A DNA stretch of 64,000 nucleotides from Rhodosorus marinus (lineage: Eukaryota; Rhodophyta; Stylonematophyceae; Stylonematales; Stylonemataceae). Every line of letters starts with the position of its first letter. Positions within the stretch are counted from its first letter, which is position 1. The notes beneath the pieces were generated by a model, which did not search any database, was not told where the DNA came from, and was given only the letters and a program-made list of their open reading frames with translations. The position numbers were made by a program, and so were the translations under genes. The stretch is from the NCBI GenBank assembly GCA_029953675.1, contig JAMWBK010000005.1, positions 2,623,001 through 2,687,000 of the forward strand. The letters run 5' to 3'. Positions 1 to 11,698 of this stretch are shown piece after piece.

Positions 1-1575
1 TGTACTTGCCGAGACCCTCAAAAACCCTGTTCACCACATGTGGCTGTGCAGCCACACAGAAAACGAGAAAAAGGGTGGAAAAACGTACTGGAGAATGTAT
101 TCTGTTCCTTACTAATTCTATTCACTAAATTATCTATTAATAGATTTACTTATGATACAACAGATATATACAGGATGTAGTCCCGGAAAGGTATTTTATA
201 TTTGTACAATGATTAACTTCATAATCGACACCGGATAGAAAAAATCTGATTCGACCGTTGACGTCTCATTAGCCTTCTGGGTTGGCTTAATAGATGTAGA
301 ATTGAAATACAATCTAAATAAACTTTCTACTCCAAAACCTGTGCTCAACCTCGATGAGCGAAAGCATATCTGTCCTATTAAAAACATATAAGATTTGAGT
401 TATTTAGAACACGTGTATTTTTTTCATTCGACTGATTATCCCTGAATTTGGAAATTTGTGATCGCGAAGGAGAAACTGTTCGTATACATATATGTATTTT
501 TATATTCTATAAATATTGCAATTTTTGCGTTTGCGAATTAATCATTGAAAAAAGCCACTCGAAAAAGCAGTGCAGAATAGGACAAAACATTACAAAAAAA
601 ATTATATATATTGGACCTGGGGCCTGACGTTTACCATTAATTCTTCAACTACTGCTGTTGCAAGCTGAGTATTCTAAGTTTTGGAAATGGGCGTGACCGT
701 TTCTACCCTGTCGGTGTGGACGAGGAAGGAGTTACGTTTAGGGAAATGAATTCCCCATCCTGCTGCCCCGGTAATATAAGGGGAGAACATTTCCCATTTT
801 CCCACGCTACGTAAAGGACTTCTTTCCAATCCCCCAAGCTTCGGCATTGATGCGTGCTCCCACCAGAAGCAAATCCGATTCTCAAAAATGGGAATCATGC
901 ATGTTGATGACTCTGCTTGACAGCTGTCACATGATCTCGAGCACCTTTACGACTGATGGGACTTTCTCGATATCCCGTGTCACACTGAGGACATTGTCAT
1001 CCACCAAGGACACAACTTTTCTCTCCAAAACATAGAAAGTCCAGCATGACTGTGGACGTCCTCAACCTCTCTCGCCATGATTGGAGGCGAATCAAGCACA
1101 GTCTTCGTACAAGCGTGCCTTATCCGGAGAATCTCGCCAGACCAAACGTCGTTATGCACGCTCGTCTCTGAGAGGGTCTGGAGACGCCCACCAGCGGCAA
1201 ACTTCCGCTATTGGGGCTTCCAGTTTGCTTCAGATTGGAATAAGTGTAAACTTATGCAAACAAAACAGCAGATGACTTAAAAGGCCCGTATTGCTAGGGC
1301 ATTGGGAACTGCGTCAATAAAATCTGTCCCTTTAGTCAACCGAGCAACATTAGACAGTACCAACCTGCGGTGGATAAACCGGGATTTCTTGAGGGCGTGA
1401 TTAGTGGAAATCGATCGTAACAATGACACCTCTGTGCTAAGATTCGGGACGGTGTCAGATCGGGACTTCAGCTCCAGTGACTTTTTGTTTTAGTAAAGTT
1501 TGATACAAGTTTCTTCGAAATTAGATCTTCTAGTGTGATCATTACAGTTGTACATTAAGAACTTGGGACACTTGT
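1..1575. other. Gene-poor left edge
   Basis: No supported gene. The first 112 bases are open on the plus strand from base 2 (36 codons, ending in TAA at 110-112) and could be the last codons of a gene outside the window, but nothing in them is recognisable. Bases 41-56 form a 7-bp hairpin (GTGGCTG..CAGCCAC). The rest is AT-rich with only short, non-ATG or featureless open frames. Confidence 0.4.
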
Positions 1576-2562
1576 CTAAGCTTGGAGCTCCTCGTCGAGA
1601 TCCATTTTGTATTCATGAATAGAGTACGCAACATTCGAGAACGTCACAGCTGAAAGTCCAGCAAGCAGCGTCGTTCCAACCGCGGCTCCCGCAATGAACG
1701 TCTGAGGCCACACAGCACTCGCCAACGTACCCATCCACAGGAATCCAAGCGCCGCACCGCACGCTGCAAACCATTCCTTCTTGTACGCAACCACAATGCC
1801 CATCAATCCACCGATCAGTTGGAATACTCCAGCCGTAATCGTCAATCCAGGGTAGATAATCACCATCGGCTCCGATACCACTGGAGCATCGTACGGTCCG
1901 GGTCCAACGTTCGCTCTGATGATCGATCCGCCAATGAGGAAGAAAAGTCCGCTCAGGGCTAGGTTGCTCGACCACATGGTCAGACGGATCTTCGAGTATC
2001 CAACCCCCTTGGACTTTCCTGTCGCCTGCATAGCGCGGATGACATTCCCCACCATGAACTGACCTCCCTGAAGCGCAAAGCACCACGTGATACCGGCCAA
2101 AAGTCCGTACGTCCTGAAAGCATCGTACTGCGAAAGCGTTAACGGAAGACCCTCCGGTACCTCTCGAATGTTGGCGATGTTGAAGATCGGCTGTGCCAGT
2201 ACCCACACGGTAAAGACAAACCAACCCAGAACAAATGCCATAATCAACCATCCAGTCGTAATCATCTTGCTTCCATATCTGAAAAGTGCGAGCGCGGCTG
2301 CGAGAATGACCCCGGCGAGGCCAAAGAGGATCTCACCGCAAGCGGCCACCAGCAACAGTGTCTGGTTGAATGCCGCGGGCTCGGGGGTACCAACGAGAGT
2401 CGACCTGACGGCACCCTCGTTCATAACGAGGTATGACACAAAGGCAAATACTCCTGCGGTGACTAGGAGTCTTGCATTGCTCCCCAAGTTGCCCTGCTTC
2501 TGTTCTTCAATATCGACATCGACGTCGATCTCCGCCTCTCTCGTCTGTTCTTCCAAACTCAT
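1576..2562 (-). CDS. Eight-helix membrane protein, paralogue A
   Basis: An intronless gene for 328 aa. I start at the ATG at 2562: the frame stays open 15 codons further upstream, but only to a TTG. About 30 acidic, soluble N-terminal residues precede roughly eight hydrophobic helices (near residues 31-47, 68-94, 99-126, 146-172, 190-212, 230-257, 262-283 and 287-313), and the tail is acidic. It is clearly homologous over its whole length to the protein at 5197-6162. They share SYLVMNEGA near helix 1, FVLGWFVF in helix 3, CFALQGGQFMVGNVIR in helix 4, YPGLTI in helix 6 and TTLLAGL in helix 8. I do not recognise the family and assign no substrate. A transporter or channel-like role is only an inference from topology. 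No signal peptide is obvious, so the N-terminus is probably cytosolic. Confidence 0.85.
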   Translation of the reverse strand: MSLEEQTREAEIDVDVDIEEQKQGNLGSNARLLVTAGVFAFVSYLVMNEGAVRSTLVGTPEPAAFNQTLLLVAACGEILFGLAGVILAAALALFRYGSKMITTGWLIMAFVLGWFVFTVWVLAQPIFNIANIREVPEGLPLTLSQYDAFRTYGLLAGITWCFALQGGQFMVGNVIRAMQATGKSKGVGYSKIRLTMWSSNLALSGLFFLIGGSIIRANVGPGPYDAPVVSEPMVIIYPGLTITAGVFQLIGGLMGIVVAYKKEWFAACGAALGFLWMGTLASAVWPQTFIAGAAVGTTLLAGLSAVTFSNVAYSIHEYKMDLDEELQA

Positions 2563-2691
2563 CCTTCTCGTCGTTGCAAATTTATCAATCTTTAAATCGT
2601 TCTTCAAACTCTGGAGTCCTCGCTTTCAGTGTGTTGTGTGCTTGGTAATAGTCCTTGCTATCAGCCATTGATCCTGATCGAGGACGATCCA

Positions 2692-2700
2692 CCTTATATA
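2692..2700 (-). promoter_or_regulatory. TATA box of paralogue A
   Basis: TATATAAGG on the minus strand, about 130 bp upstream of the ATG at 2562. The paralogue at 5197-6162 has a TATA element at a similar distance, which supports both. Confidence 0.5.
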
Positions 2701-3631
2701 CACCACGAACCTACCACGAACCAACATTCTGATCCAGGTATGTAGAAAACACAAACCTCTTCTCAAGGTTGAAAAACTCTCACCAGGTCCCTCCCTGTCA
2801 CTTGCCCCTCCACATCAGCTCCTCGTATTCACTCTCAACCGATTTTCAGCGATCCACCGTGCTCAGGTTGATGCGCGATCCAAATTAGAAAAGCGAATAC
2901 TTTTTCGCAGCTGTCAGCACTAAAAAATCCCGAAAAAATACATGGTCGGAAAACTTTGAAAACCCATAATACACGCTGGCGTCACTAATTAACCGTAGAG
3001 TTGGGACAGATGCTATTCGGGTCATGTGTTTTTGTTTAAATTGTAGATAGCTAACTGACGTCCTCCCTAAAAAGGTATGTTTTCTATACCTACTCAAGCG
3101 GACGAAAATCAACGTGAAAGCATTGAAAACACATGTTCTGGTTCCATTCCTACTCTCAGAAAATCACCAGCGTCTCAGTTTCGCCTTTTGCGCGTATTGC
3201 GAAATGGGCAAACCTTTAGACAGTCCAGCTTATGCCAGAAACTCAACTATTCAATATAAGAGCCACTGAATAAATTGTATAAAAATAAAAATAGATTGAT
3301 CAAACAATGATTGAGCGTATATTGACACGTGGTAGTACTTGATTAGATGGGGGTGCCCTTTTCGATTGATACGATCTCATTTAATTGTATTCATTTGAAA
3401 TATGTTGTATTACAAAGTATTATTGAGGGGCGGTGGTGTGCTATATTTTGAATAAAACAGTTCCCGTAGAAATCAATTTTTATTATATATATATTTGCTG
3501 TCGATAAAAAGCTGGTAGACGATACTTTTGACGTACGAAAATATTTTGAATTTATGGTACACGTTGTCCAATAGAAACGAGCTGATTGATGAAGTCTATT
3601 TAATTCCTCAGCATTCAATTTTCTTTTTGTC
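2701..3631. other. Intergenic, no gene seen
   Basis: Only short unconvincing frames are present. The second half (3250-3560) is AT-rich with poly-T/TATA tracts, consistent with the 3' flank of the minus-strand gene that ends at 3632. Confidence 0.4.
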
Positions 3632-4167
3632 TCAGTCATGTGAATAAGTAGCAGCGGTCGTGTACCGTGGTACACGAGCGGGGTAGAAAACGGAGGTGCC
3701 GTTGGCGGGACGCATTCTGGGTTCAGATTCTAAAAGAGGCTTGTACGGCATGTGATAAGGACGTTCTTCACCTACAGACAAGTTTCGATTCGGTGGAGCA
3801 CCGGATGAAAGGGCCATAGCCATCAGGGTCACCGAATTTTTGGATACGGATTGTACTGCATTTCTTGGACGTGATAGGAGCATCATCTATTGGCGCAAGG
3901 TAATTTGTTTCTTCGTCTCCCCAGAAATGTATTCCTTCCGCGAAGCGGGCCAAGGGTTTGGCGGTGTCACCGAGGAATTGTTCAAGAAGTCCGGCGCAGA
4001 GTCTAATCGGGCCATCCAATCCAAACTGTTCTTGTCCACAACTAAAAACCGGTACACGTTCCTGGCCCTACTACCTACACGACTTCGTGCTGATTCTCTT
4101 TCAGTCTCTCGTCTAGTGCAGCTTCCAAACCAAATCGCCAAGGGGGACGGTAGATCAGAAGACTCAT
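3632..4167 (-). CDS. Small three-exon gene of unknown function
   Basis: Inferred by splicing. Exon 1 is 4167-4081 and starts with ATG (MSLLIYRPPWRFGLEAA). Exon 2 is 4025-3833 (begins FGLDGPIRLC). Exon 3 is 3771-3632 (EERPYHMPYKPLLESEP to the stop). The introns, 4080-4026 (55 nt, GTGTAG..ACAG) and 3832-3772 (61 nt, GTGACC..TGTAG), join the three frames in phase. The product is 139 aa, soluble, rich in Arg, Pro and Tyr, with an FWGDEETNYLAP stretch in the middle. I do not recognise the family. A rival ATG at 4201 opens a different frame of 104 codons over exon 1, but that frame has no convincing continuation. The gene lies between the two membrane paralogues on the same strand. The exon model is an inference; transcript data would settle it. 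Confidence 0.4.
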
Positions 4168-4201
4168 AGGCAGTTGTCTGTGTACTATGATCGTCAGACA
4201 T

Positions 4202-5196
4202 TTCCTATTCACACATTCCCTATAGTTTCATAGCCTTGCCCCTACGCTTTTGACATCAACCTAACCAACTCAGCGGGACCCGGATGTCCCTGGCCACCTA
4301 AACGACGGCATCCACAGTTTCCTGACTAATTTCTTTTGAAATTGTAGGAAATCTTTTGTCCCCATAAACAATATTTCTTTGAATTTTAGGCTGGGCAAAG
4401 TTTTGCCTTGTTAAAAATATCTCTCCCCCAAAAAGGGCGCTTCGTCATTGGCATCGATGCAGACAACGGGACAGGTGGGGGTTACGTTAGTCTGGCAACG
4501 GATTTCTTTTCTTTTTTCTACCGCCTCTATCTTTCCCACCTGAACTATTGCCATAGAACCTGAGATACATTTGCGCTGAAGTAGCTTTCCCGACGTGGTC
4601 GGTAGAGATAGTTGCCCCATTTCAACAGCTTCGACGAGCTTCTGATGCAGCAGGGTCGTTCTCTCTCCATCTCTTCGTGATATGCAAGGATCTAATTCAA
4701 TTTCCCTTGGTGTGCACGTCTTAGCTTTATTTAGCAGACGATCCGTGGTTGACAATCAAGTTCGAGGTGGTTTGGAAAGACTTGCCTCTGAATTTAGTTT
4801 CTTGTCCCCGTAGCGCTATTGGGATCCCATTGTCCAAATTCCGTGACTACCTACGGCAGCCGAACAAAAAACACTCTTAAGGTGATATGCAAGGAAAAGA
4901 AAATCCTGTCTACGGGTCACCCACGGGGATGACCCTGACGTGTGGGTCCTACACAGTGAGCAAGGACACTGTTGGTACAACGATCCACACCCGGAAGAAG
5001 CGAATTCTATGTAACAAGCGGGAAACATGTCATTCTCGTGATCTTTGAAAAGAACGCGTGGAATCCGTGGGCTTTGAGGTAGCGTGCGTACGGCAGATTT
5101 TAGGAGTTGGGTCTAGAAATGTACCAATCGATCCTTCATTATTTATTTTAGAGATCAGCATTCGGAACACAGCTTCTTCTCAAGGCAAGGAGAAAT
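4202..5196. other. Intergenic with unassigned open frames
   Basis: The minus strand is open at 4411-4755 (114 codons, no ATG, several Cys near the end) and at 4816-5028 (Cys-rich). They could be exons of an unrecognised gene or transposon debris. No family motif and no convincing splice chain were found. Confidence 0.3.
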
Positions 5197-6162
5197 TCAG
5201 CTCTCCGCCAGGAGTTCCTGCTCGTATTCGCTGGCAGAATATGCAACGTTGCCATGGATCATGGTGCACAGGCCTGCAAGGAGCGTTGTCGCTGGAGCGA
5301 TACCTCCCAAGAACGCTGGAGTCCACACGATCGTGGCGAGACTGAAGAGGTACGAGAATGCCACGAACACAGTAACGGTCTTGAACATTCTCCTCATTAT
5401 CGCCGCTGAAACGGCAAAGGTTCCGAACAGGAATTGAATAATTCCAGCCGCAATGGTGAGACCCGGGTACACGATGAATATCGGCGGGAACGCTTGAACA
5501 GGCTCAAGTGGACCTGGTCCGTAAGCAACGCTTGCTACAGAGCCAGCAATCACAAACACAATTCCACTCAGGGAAATGTTAAGCGACCACATGATCAATC
5601 TGATCTGAGCGTATTTTTCTCCCCTCGTCTTTCCTTGATCCTGATGACCTCGAATGACATTTCCAACCATGAACTGGCCCCCTTGCAGAGCGAAGCACCA
5701 GAAAATACCTCCGAAAAGGCTCATCGTTCTCAGTAGGTCGAACTGCTGAATCGTCAGGGGTTCTGGTGCCGTCCGAACGTTCACGAGGTTCCAGATGGGG
5801 AACGCGAGTACCCATACGCTGAACACAAACCATCCGAGAACAAAGGCCAGCCCCATCCAGCTTAGAGTCACGAACTTATTGCCGAAACGGAATAGAAGCA
5901 GTGCTATTCCCATAAGAAAGCCAGCGAGCCCAAAGAGGACTTCACCGGAGGAGGCCACGAGCCTCAGAGTCTCGGAGAAGGCTGCCGGTTCTGGCGTCGC
6001 GACTTGGGTCGAACGAATTGCTCCTTCGTTCATCACGAGGTAGGAGTAAAGAGTGAAGACAGAAATGGCAACCAGGAACCTTCTGGTCCAAATCGTGCCC
6101 CGCTGCACTTTCTGGTCTTCAATGTCATCGATGATGTCGGTTTCTCTCCCAGCGACGTCCAT
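5197..6162 (-). CDS. Eight-helix membrane protein, paralogue B
   Basis: An intronless gene for 321 aa with its ATG at 6162. It is homologous from end to end to the protein at 1576-2562, with about eight hydrophobic helices and the same signature blocks (SYLVMNEGA, FVLGWFVFSVWVLA, CFALQGGQFMVGNVIR, YPGLTIAAG, TTLLAGL). The N-terminus is shorter (about 25 acidic residues), and the loop between helices 5 and 6 differs most. Paralogue A uses charged AYKKEW between helices 6 and 7 where B has AAIMRRMF. The conserved acidic NEGA/TPEP loop and the GGQFMVGN motif are the best candidates for functional residues. Same strand, separate TATA box and 2.6 kb of spacing suggest an old tandem duplication with independent transcription. 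The family is not recognised. Confidence 0.85.
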   Translation of the reverse strand: MDVAGRETDIIDDIEDQKVQRGTIWTRRFLVAISVFTLYSYLVMNEGAIRSTQVATPEPAAFSETLRLVASSGEVLFGLAGFLMGIALLLFRFGNKFVTLSWMGLAFVLGWFVFSVWVLAFPIWNLVNVRTAPEPLTIQQFDLLRTMSLFGGIFWCFALQGGQFMVGNVIRGHQDQGKTRGEKYAQIRLIMWSLNISLSGIVFVIAGSVASVAYGPGPLEPVQAFPPIFIVYPGLTIAAGIIQFLFGTFAVSAAIMRRMFKTVTVFVAFSYLFSLATIVWTPAFLGGIAPATTLLAGLCTMIHGNVAYSASEYEQELLAES

Positions 6163-6316
6163 TTTCCTTGGATTTCAGCCTCAACTTCTTGTTGGTTCTG
6201 CAGTGATAGTTGTACTCTGCTTATGCTACTTGCTACCTCACTACGTCTTCTCAAAGTCTGCCGTATGACTGTAGTGTGGAGTTGAACGCGATGGGCACAA
6301 TCCCATAGACAATCGG

Positions 6317-6324
6317 TTTATATA
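6317..6324 (-). promoter_or_regulatory. TATA box of paralogue B
   Basis: TATATAAA on the minus strand, about 160 bp upstream of the ATG at 6162. It matches the arrangement in front of paralogue A. Confidence 0.5.
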
Positions 6325-9300
6325 GACTGACTCGTAAGGTGGACTCTAGGTGCGAAGAGCAGGCGGCGGATGGACGAATCGATTGTTGTGGACACGAGAA
6401 AAAGCAAAAGGCTACTGAAGGAGACCCCCCACCTTGACCCAAGCGCAGAATTTGCAGGCTCCTTTCCACAGTAGCTACATCCCAAAGCCACCTTTTTCCG
6501 TGACCTTTTCTCTGCACAAATCGCATTGCAAACATGCTTTTTCTCTTTCAGGCCAAAGAACGGTGGTGTTGGTAGTGGCCCATCGAATAACCTTTCTAAA
6601 GGGTTGAAGATTCACATTCGGGGCTTCCCTCAGCCCGTCAATCCGCGCTCCTCAAACTTAACCTCCTTCTCCAACACCTCTCACATCAAAGAAAATTCAT
6701 CAAACAAATCCTACGATTTGATAATCCCGGAGAAAAAAAACGACGATGCGGACTTGTGAGAAGAAATTCCTTTGGACTTCTAGTCAATCCAAAGATCCTA
6801 ATATCACTACGGTTTCTCCCTTTTACTCCCCCAGGACTCGTCCAGGACTCTTCGCCTTTCAACCCACAGTATTGCCCAAGTCGTTCCGACACCCCGCTCC
6901 CCATTGAAAACACGCAGTGTCAGGAAAAAAACAAAAAGATGAAAATAATTAGTCCCTTTTTTTTCCTTTTTCTCAAGATCCTTGTAGATCTGAACGGAAA
7001 AATTTCAACGAAGGCTCTCAATGCGACAACTTGAATACACAAAAACTTCGACCATTCTGGCCAATATTATTAATGTATTGAAAACATCAGCAAAAAGAGT
7101 CCTCGACAATGAACAACCCCCCTCCAAACCATGAACGAAGAATTACAACACTACACAATTACCCCCCTCCCATTTTCAACTAACTACTGTTTATTTTAAG
7201 ATAGGAAAATATTTTAGAACATTACTTGCAAAATCTCTGCTTGTGTTGAACCCATAGCTGAATTGTTTCTGTGGCAATCGGAATTTTTGAATGGGGATGG
7301 GAAGGGGTAACCAAGAGGGATAAAAGTCCTGGCTCAGAATTGTAGCCGTTCATGAAAAAATCGAAACCTGATTGGATTTTTTTTAAGTCACCCAGTTCTT
7401 GATTGGTCTGTTAAATTCTATAGGGACCCAAACAGCTAAATACTTATCATAAAACATGTTTCGTACCCTTCGTTTCGTTTTATCTTTCAAACGATTCTTC
7501 TTTCTTCAGTAATATCATGAAACATCATAATTTCTACTCTTTCTTGTCGCGGTCGTTGAGGAAAACAAGAAAAAAACACAAGGGGGGAGAGAAAATCGAA
7601 TATTAGATCACGTGGCCATAGTTTCAGGGAGCCCGTAGAAGACAATGTCAACAATACGACATTCCTGTCTAAAATATACCAAAAAAGTAGAAATGATTTT
7701 GTTTGGGACGGTGAAATTGGTTGGGGCGGTATGTGGGCGGAATGAAGGCAGGTGAGTGACAGTTTTAGCCTGATCTTCAATACTTGTTTAATAGCGAAGA
7801 GGATGAACAGTGAAGGTAGTGAAGGCTTGCTATGTGCCAATCGTGGGGACTTCTGCAGGCGATGGGCCCCTTTTTCTAAAACGTAGGCGGGGCCAAATCC
7901 CGTAGCAGTGAATGAATCCTTTTTTTGTGGTCGTGCACGGTGCTTGACTTTGCAAATCCCTCAGACATGGCTGTGCAGACACAGCGCTGAGGATGTAATT
8001 GTATAAAGGAGTTTTCGTAGGGTTTCGACGGCCATGGCGTCGAAAACGAGTCGAAAAGAAGGTTTTGTTTTAAGTTTTTGCTTGTACGTCCAGTGGGTGT
8101 TTTCAGTTTTTTTTGAGAGCGTTTTGGCCAGTTTTTTGATCGACAGGGTGTTGTAACAAGAGCAATGACACGTGAGCATTTACGACAATGCCAAACCCGA
8201 CGTTTTGGACTTCTGTACCGGAAAGGCATGGTGATTTTGATAGGGTTTTCCTCGTTCGGGGTTCTACTGAACGGATTGCTACTAGCAGCTGCGCTAAGAA
8301 TTGGAGACTTTAAGCAGAGAATCGTGCATTTCAAGATGGTTTTACAGTTAATTTCTCTTCTTGCTTCGTCCTTTGAACCTCAAAAACTCGACCTTCATGA
8401 GACGCGGTTAACCTTCAGGAGCCTCACTTAAGCAGCCGTTTCAAATTGTTTGCTCTGTACGACGGACGTGAGGTGCTCTTCTCTGCCTGTAAAATTGAGA
8501 GGGCCACAAAAGAACGTCGATAGTTGACGCCAAGTCAAGCAAGTGGCATCAGTTACGACAAATGAGCGGTTCTGATTGGCGTTTGTCATGCATGGTCTCA
8601 CGCATCTTTAAACACATGGAATGCATATTGGGACACGGCAATGTTTCTGTCCACAGATCAAGAGAATTATCGAGTTGCAAACGGTTTCACATGTGGGCAG
8701 CGTGCGGGCAACATGCACAATTCACCTTTTAAGAACGCTTTCTTCGACTTTCCCAGGGCCATCCGTGACTTAGACGTTGGGGCGGGAAAGCGAAACCCCT
8801 TAGGCAGTTCCACACGCGCCAAATGATTGGCTTCATCTCGTCGTCTGGGTTCTGATAGTTTCTGAAGTTATTGGAGAACGTGGAAATCCGGGCGTAGGCT
8901 ATTCGGCTGCCTCCGCAAGGAGCCTGAATTCTTCACGGAATTCTTCTCAGATAGACTCGACGTAAAGCCTGATCATATCTAGGAAATTCTATCAAATTCT
9001 GGTGGAGTTTGCCTACTGATTTCCAGAGCGAAATGCATTAATTCGTCAGCATGTGGGGGGGGACGTCTCGCCCATATCTAGCGGGTATTGAGCATTGTAC
9101 ATCCTATTACTACCCGAAGCGAATGTTTTCCGAAGACACCAGGATACGTCGAAACCGGTCTAGAGTCAGTTCTGGTTGATGACCGCCGAATATGCACAAG
9201 GGGTTTTGGGACGATTGTAGTATGGCAACGAACCTTTTTCCGGAGCTGGAGTAGCGACACAGGTGCAGCAACCGTAGTCGAACAAAGCGGGAAGATGGGA

Positions 9301-10440
9301 GAATCCAATATGCATGGGGTCAAGGACTTCGTTCTACCCAGACGACTGTGATCCCAGTTTGCAGAAGTAGGTGACAGAGGTACGGCAATTTGGCCAGGCG
9401 GAGTCGTCAATCCGTCGTCCGGAGCGAACATGAGGGTCGATTCCGTCGAGAGTCTGAGTTGTGGGGCAACGTAGCGAGCGGCGCGGGAAGGAGAAACGTG
9501 TGTACACTAGCACTTCGAAGTGGCTGAAGCGGAGACTCGTTTGGGACGGACGCATCGCCGGATCAGGCTGGTCAGCATTATCAGCAAGTTCTTTCCGGGC
9601 CCAAGTAGCGAGCGAGGATACTAGACGCTCCAAGCTTGACTATCAGGTGGTCTTGTGCACGTAAGCTCCCAGTCACTGGGAATTGATTCAGGACTGCAAA
9701 AGGAGTTTTCAACTTCTGCCATTGAACACAAAGTCCTGTTTACGGGTGAAAAAAGCCTGATGCGGCTCAACAAGTACTACCTTTCGTCACTTCTAGTTCG
9801 AGATCTTGTAGGGGATACTGTATTTTCGCTCGGTTTAACATATTCAGAGCTCCGGACCTGCCCTCATCCAAACCTCGCACCATGACCCCACACCGACTCA
9901 TCGTCAGAGACCAGTTCTTGAGCTTGGAAAATGATTGATACTATTGACTGAAGTCAATAATATCAAACATTTTCCATAGTGAAGTGACACATCTCGGAAA
10001 TCTATCCCGTTCCGAAAAACTAGCACAGTATTACTTTGCAAGAGCACATAAAACACCCTAAAACTACTGTTTTAGTAATCGATTTACTAGCCGTTAAATA
10101 ATAATACCTCCTTTTTGTAGATATGGAAGTAAATTGTTTGCTCTAGAGAGAAACTTTTGCGTATGAGATGATGTTCACTATTAGGTGCTGATAACTCGAT
10201 GCATATATATCGGAACGGAAGTGGACCGCTTGCGGTGGAAAAAAATGGGGTTTTGTTTGGAGTTTGGGGTTTGTTTTTTTTTCGTCGAGCTCAGCTGACG
10301 GTGTTGTTGGAAATGGTTCCGTTGGACCGGGGGGCTTTAGGTACCTGAGCATCTTTGGAAGGGCAAGGTTAGAAGGGGAGGAGTGCAACGATTGAAGGTG
10401 TGTGTTTTTCAGTACGAGAGCCAGTCCTGAGCTTTAGACC
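6325..10440. other. 4.1-kb gene-poor stretch
   Basis: No gene could be supported. Open frames exist, such as the minus strand from ATG 8229 (118 codons), the plus strand from ATG 8165 (88 codons, one hydrophobic segment) and the minus strand at 9078-9431 (117 codons). None has a recognisable domain or a splice chain to a neighbour. 9078-9633 is denser in open frames on the minus strand and could be decayed coding DNA. Confidence 0.35.
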
Positions 10441-10524
10441 TGTTTTGTGTTGGAGGAGGCACTCTGTTTGCTTAGTTATATTGGAAATCTGGTCGCTGGG
10501 CCTTTTTATTGTTTACATGCGCAG

Positions 10525-11144
10525 ATGAAAGTTCCAAGTTTTGTCAATGTTGGAGTGTGGGGGGCGAATCGAGGTGTTCAAGCTCGGGGGACGAATCGAC
10601 ATGTTGGGGCCCGGGAGGTGATTGACCATGAATTGCTCAGGGTTAAGACCCCGCGTGCTAGCGAGGAAGCGGTGGATACCCACATAGCTGCTGAGGAGCC
10701 GCTGATATCTGTTGCGGTGAATGCTAATGCTGCAACAGCAAGGCCCTTGGAAGGTGTACCGCTGTACTCTACGTTTGCGAGGAACGTTTTTGTGTCATTT
10801 GCACTATCTATTCCGCTGTTGTTCGTGGAGATCTTCCTCGCTCTCGCTGTGTTCAGCATGGGCTCACTGTACTGTACAGCAGCTCTGCTTCACCCCAGAG
10901 GTGCAGATGCTATTGGTAAGAACCGGCTACTTGCTTTGAATAGTCAGTTTCGAACACACGGCCGCAAGTCGACTTATTCTTTTCTTCCTCCGGACTTGCA
11001 GTGAACAAGCTTAGGGAAACAATACGCGTGGCTCGACAAAGCCTCGTAAGGGCTCTCAAGAGGCGAACGAGGCTGATCAGAAGAAGAATACGAGAGCTGC
11101 TTGCCGATGATGACGAAGATGACGCAATTAATACTGATGCGTGA
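10525..11144 (+). CDS. Small membrane protein, two exons, unknown
   Basis: Exon 1 is 10525-10915 and exon 2 is 11002-11144. The 86-nt intron 10916-11001 (GTAAG..TTGCAG) restores an open frame to a TGA and yields 177 aa. The ATG at 10525 is the first in frame; upstream, only a TTG keeps the frame open. Residues 1-80 are soluble, about 87-121 form one or two hydrophobic helices, and the C-terminal 55 residues are very basic (KRRTRLIRRRIREL) before an acidic end (ADDDEDD). The shape resembles a membrane-anchored protein with a basic stem. No family is recognised and targeting is unclear. The splice junction is well supported because the frame after it stays open and charge-biased. Confidence 0.55.
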
Positions 11145-11698
11145 GCGGTCAATGTCTTGCGCGGGTGTTCTCGCCAAGTATTGCTTGCCAAAACGCCGCT
11201 GCGTTCAAGCTTCTTTTCTTCTCTCCTGGTTCATATGATATCTATTCTGAAGACAACGCATATCGACGAAGAGCGAACTCACCCTTTCGCAGTCGATGGA
11301 CGTGATGGCACTGTTCATGTAAAACCATTACCCTCTCCTTTCCGTTCAGAGGGAGCAAACAAAACTTGTCGCGGTACAAAATTTGCTTTCATTCTCTTGT
11401 TAATAAGATTTCCTAGTTGTTTTGTTTTGGTAGTGCTCGCCGCTCAAGTTCATTCAATGCCCTGCTCGGAGCCCAGTATATGCAAAAGGCGAAGAATCGC
11501 AGGGCTGCACCTGCCGTGGTGGATGTTTCGTTTGGTTCTGCTGAGAATAAGTACCTCAGCGTACCCTCTTTGCAACTCACTAGTTTCCTCCGCGAACCAC
11601 TTTTCAGAATACTCCGGACAAAACTTGGATTGGAGTTTGTCAACGGCGTCCTGTACACTGCCAACGATAAAGAACGATGTCGATCCATCTTGCTGCTC
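11145..11698. other. Intergenic between convergent genes
   Basis: It separates the stop of the plus-strand membrane protein gene from the end of the minus-strand glycosyltransferase gene. Open frames on both strands (for example plus 11417-11740) lack an ATG or a recognisable domain. Confidence 0.35.
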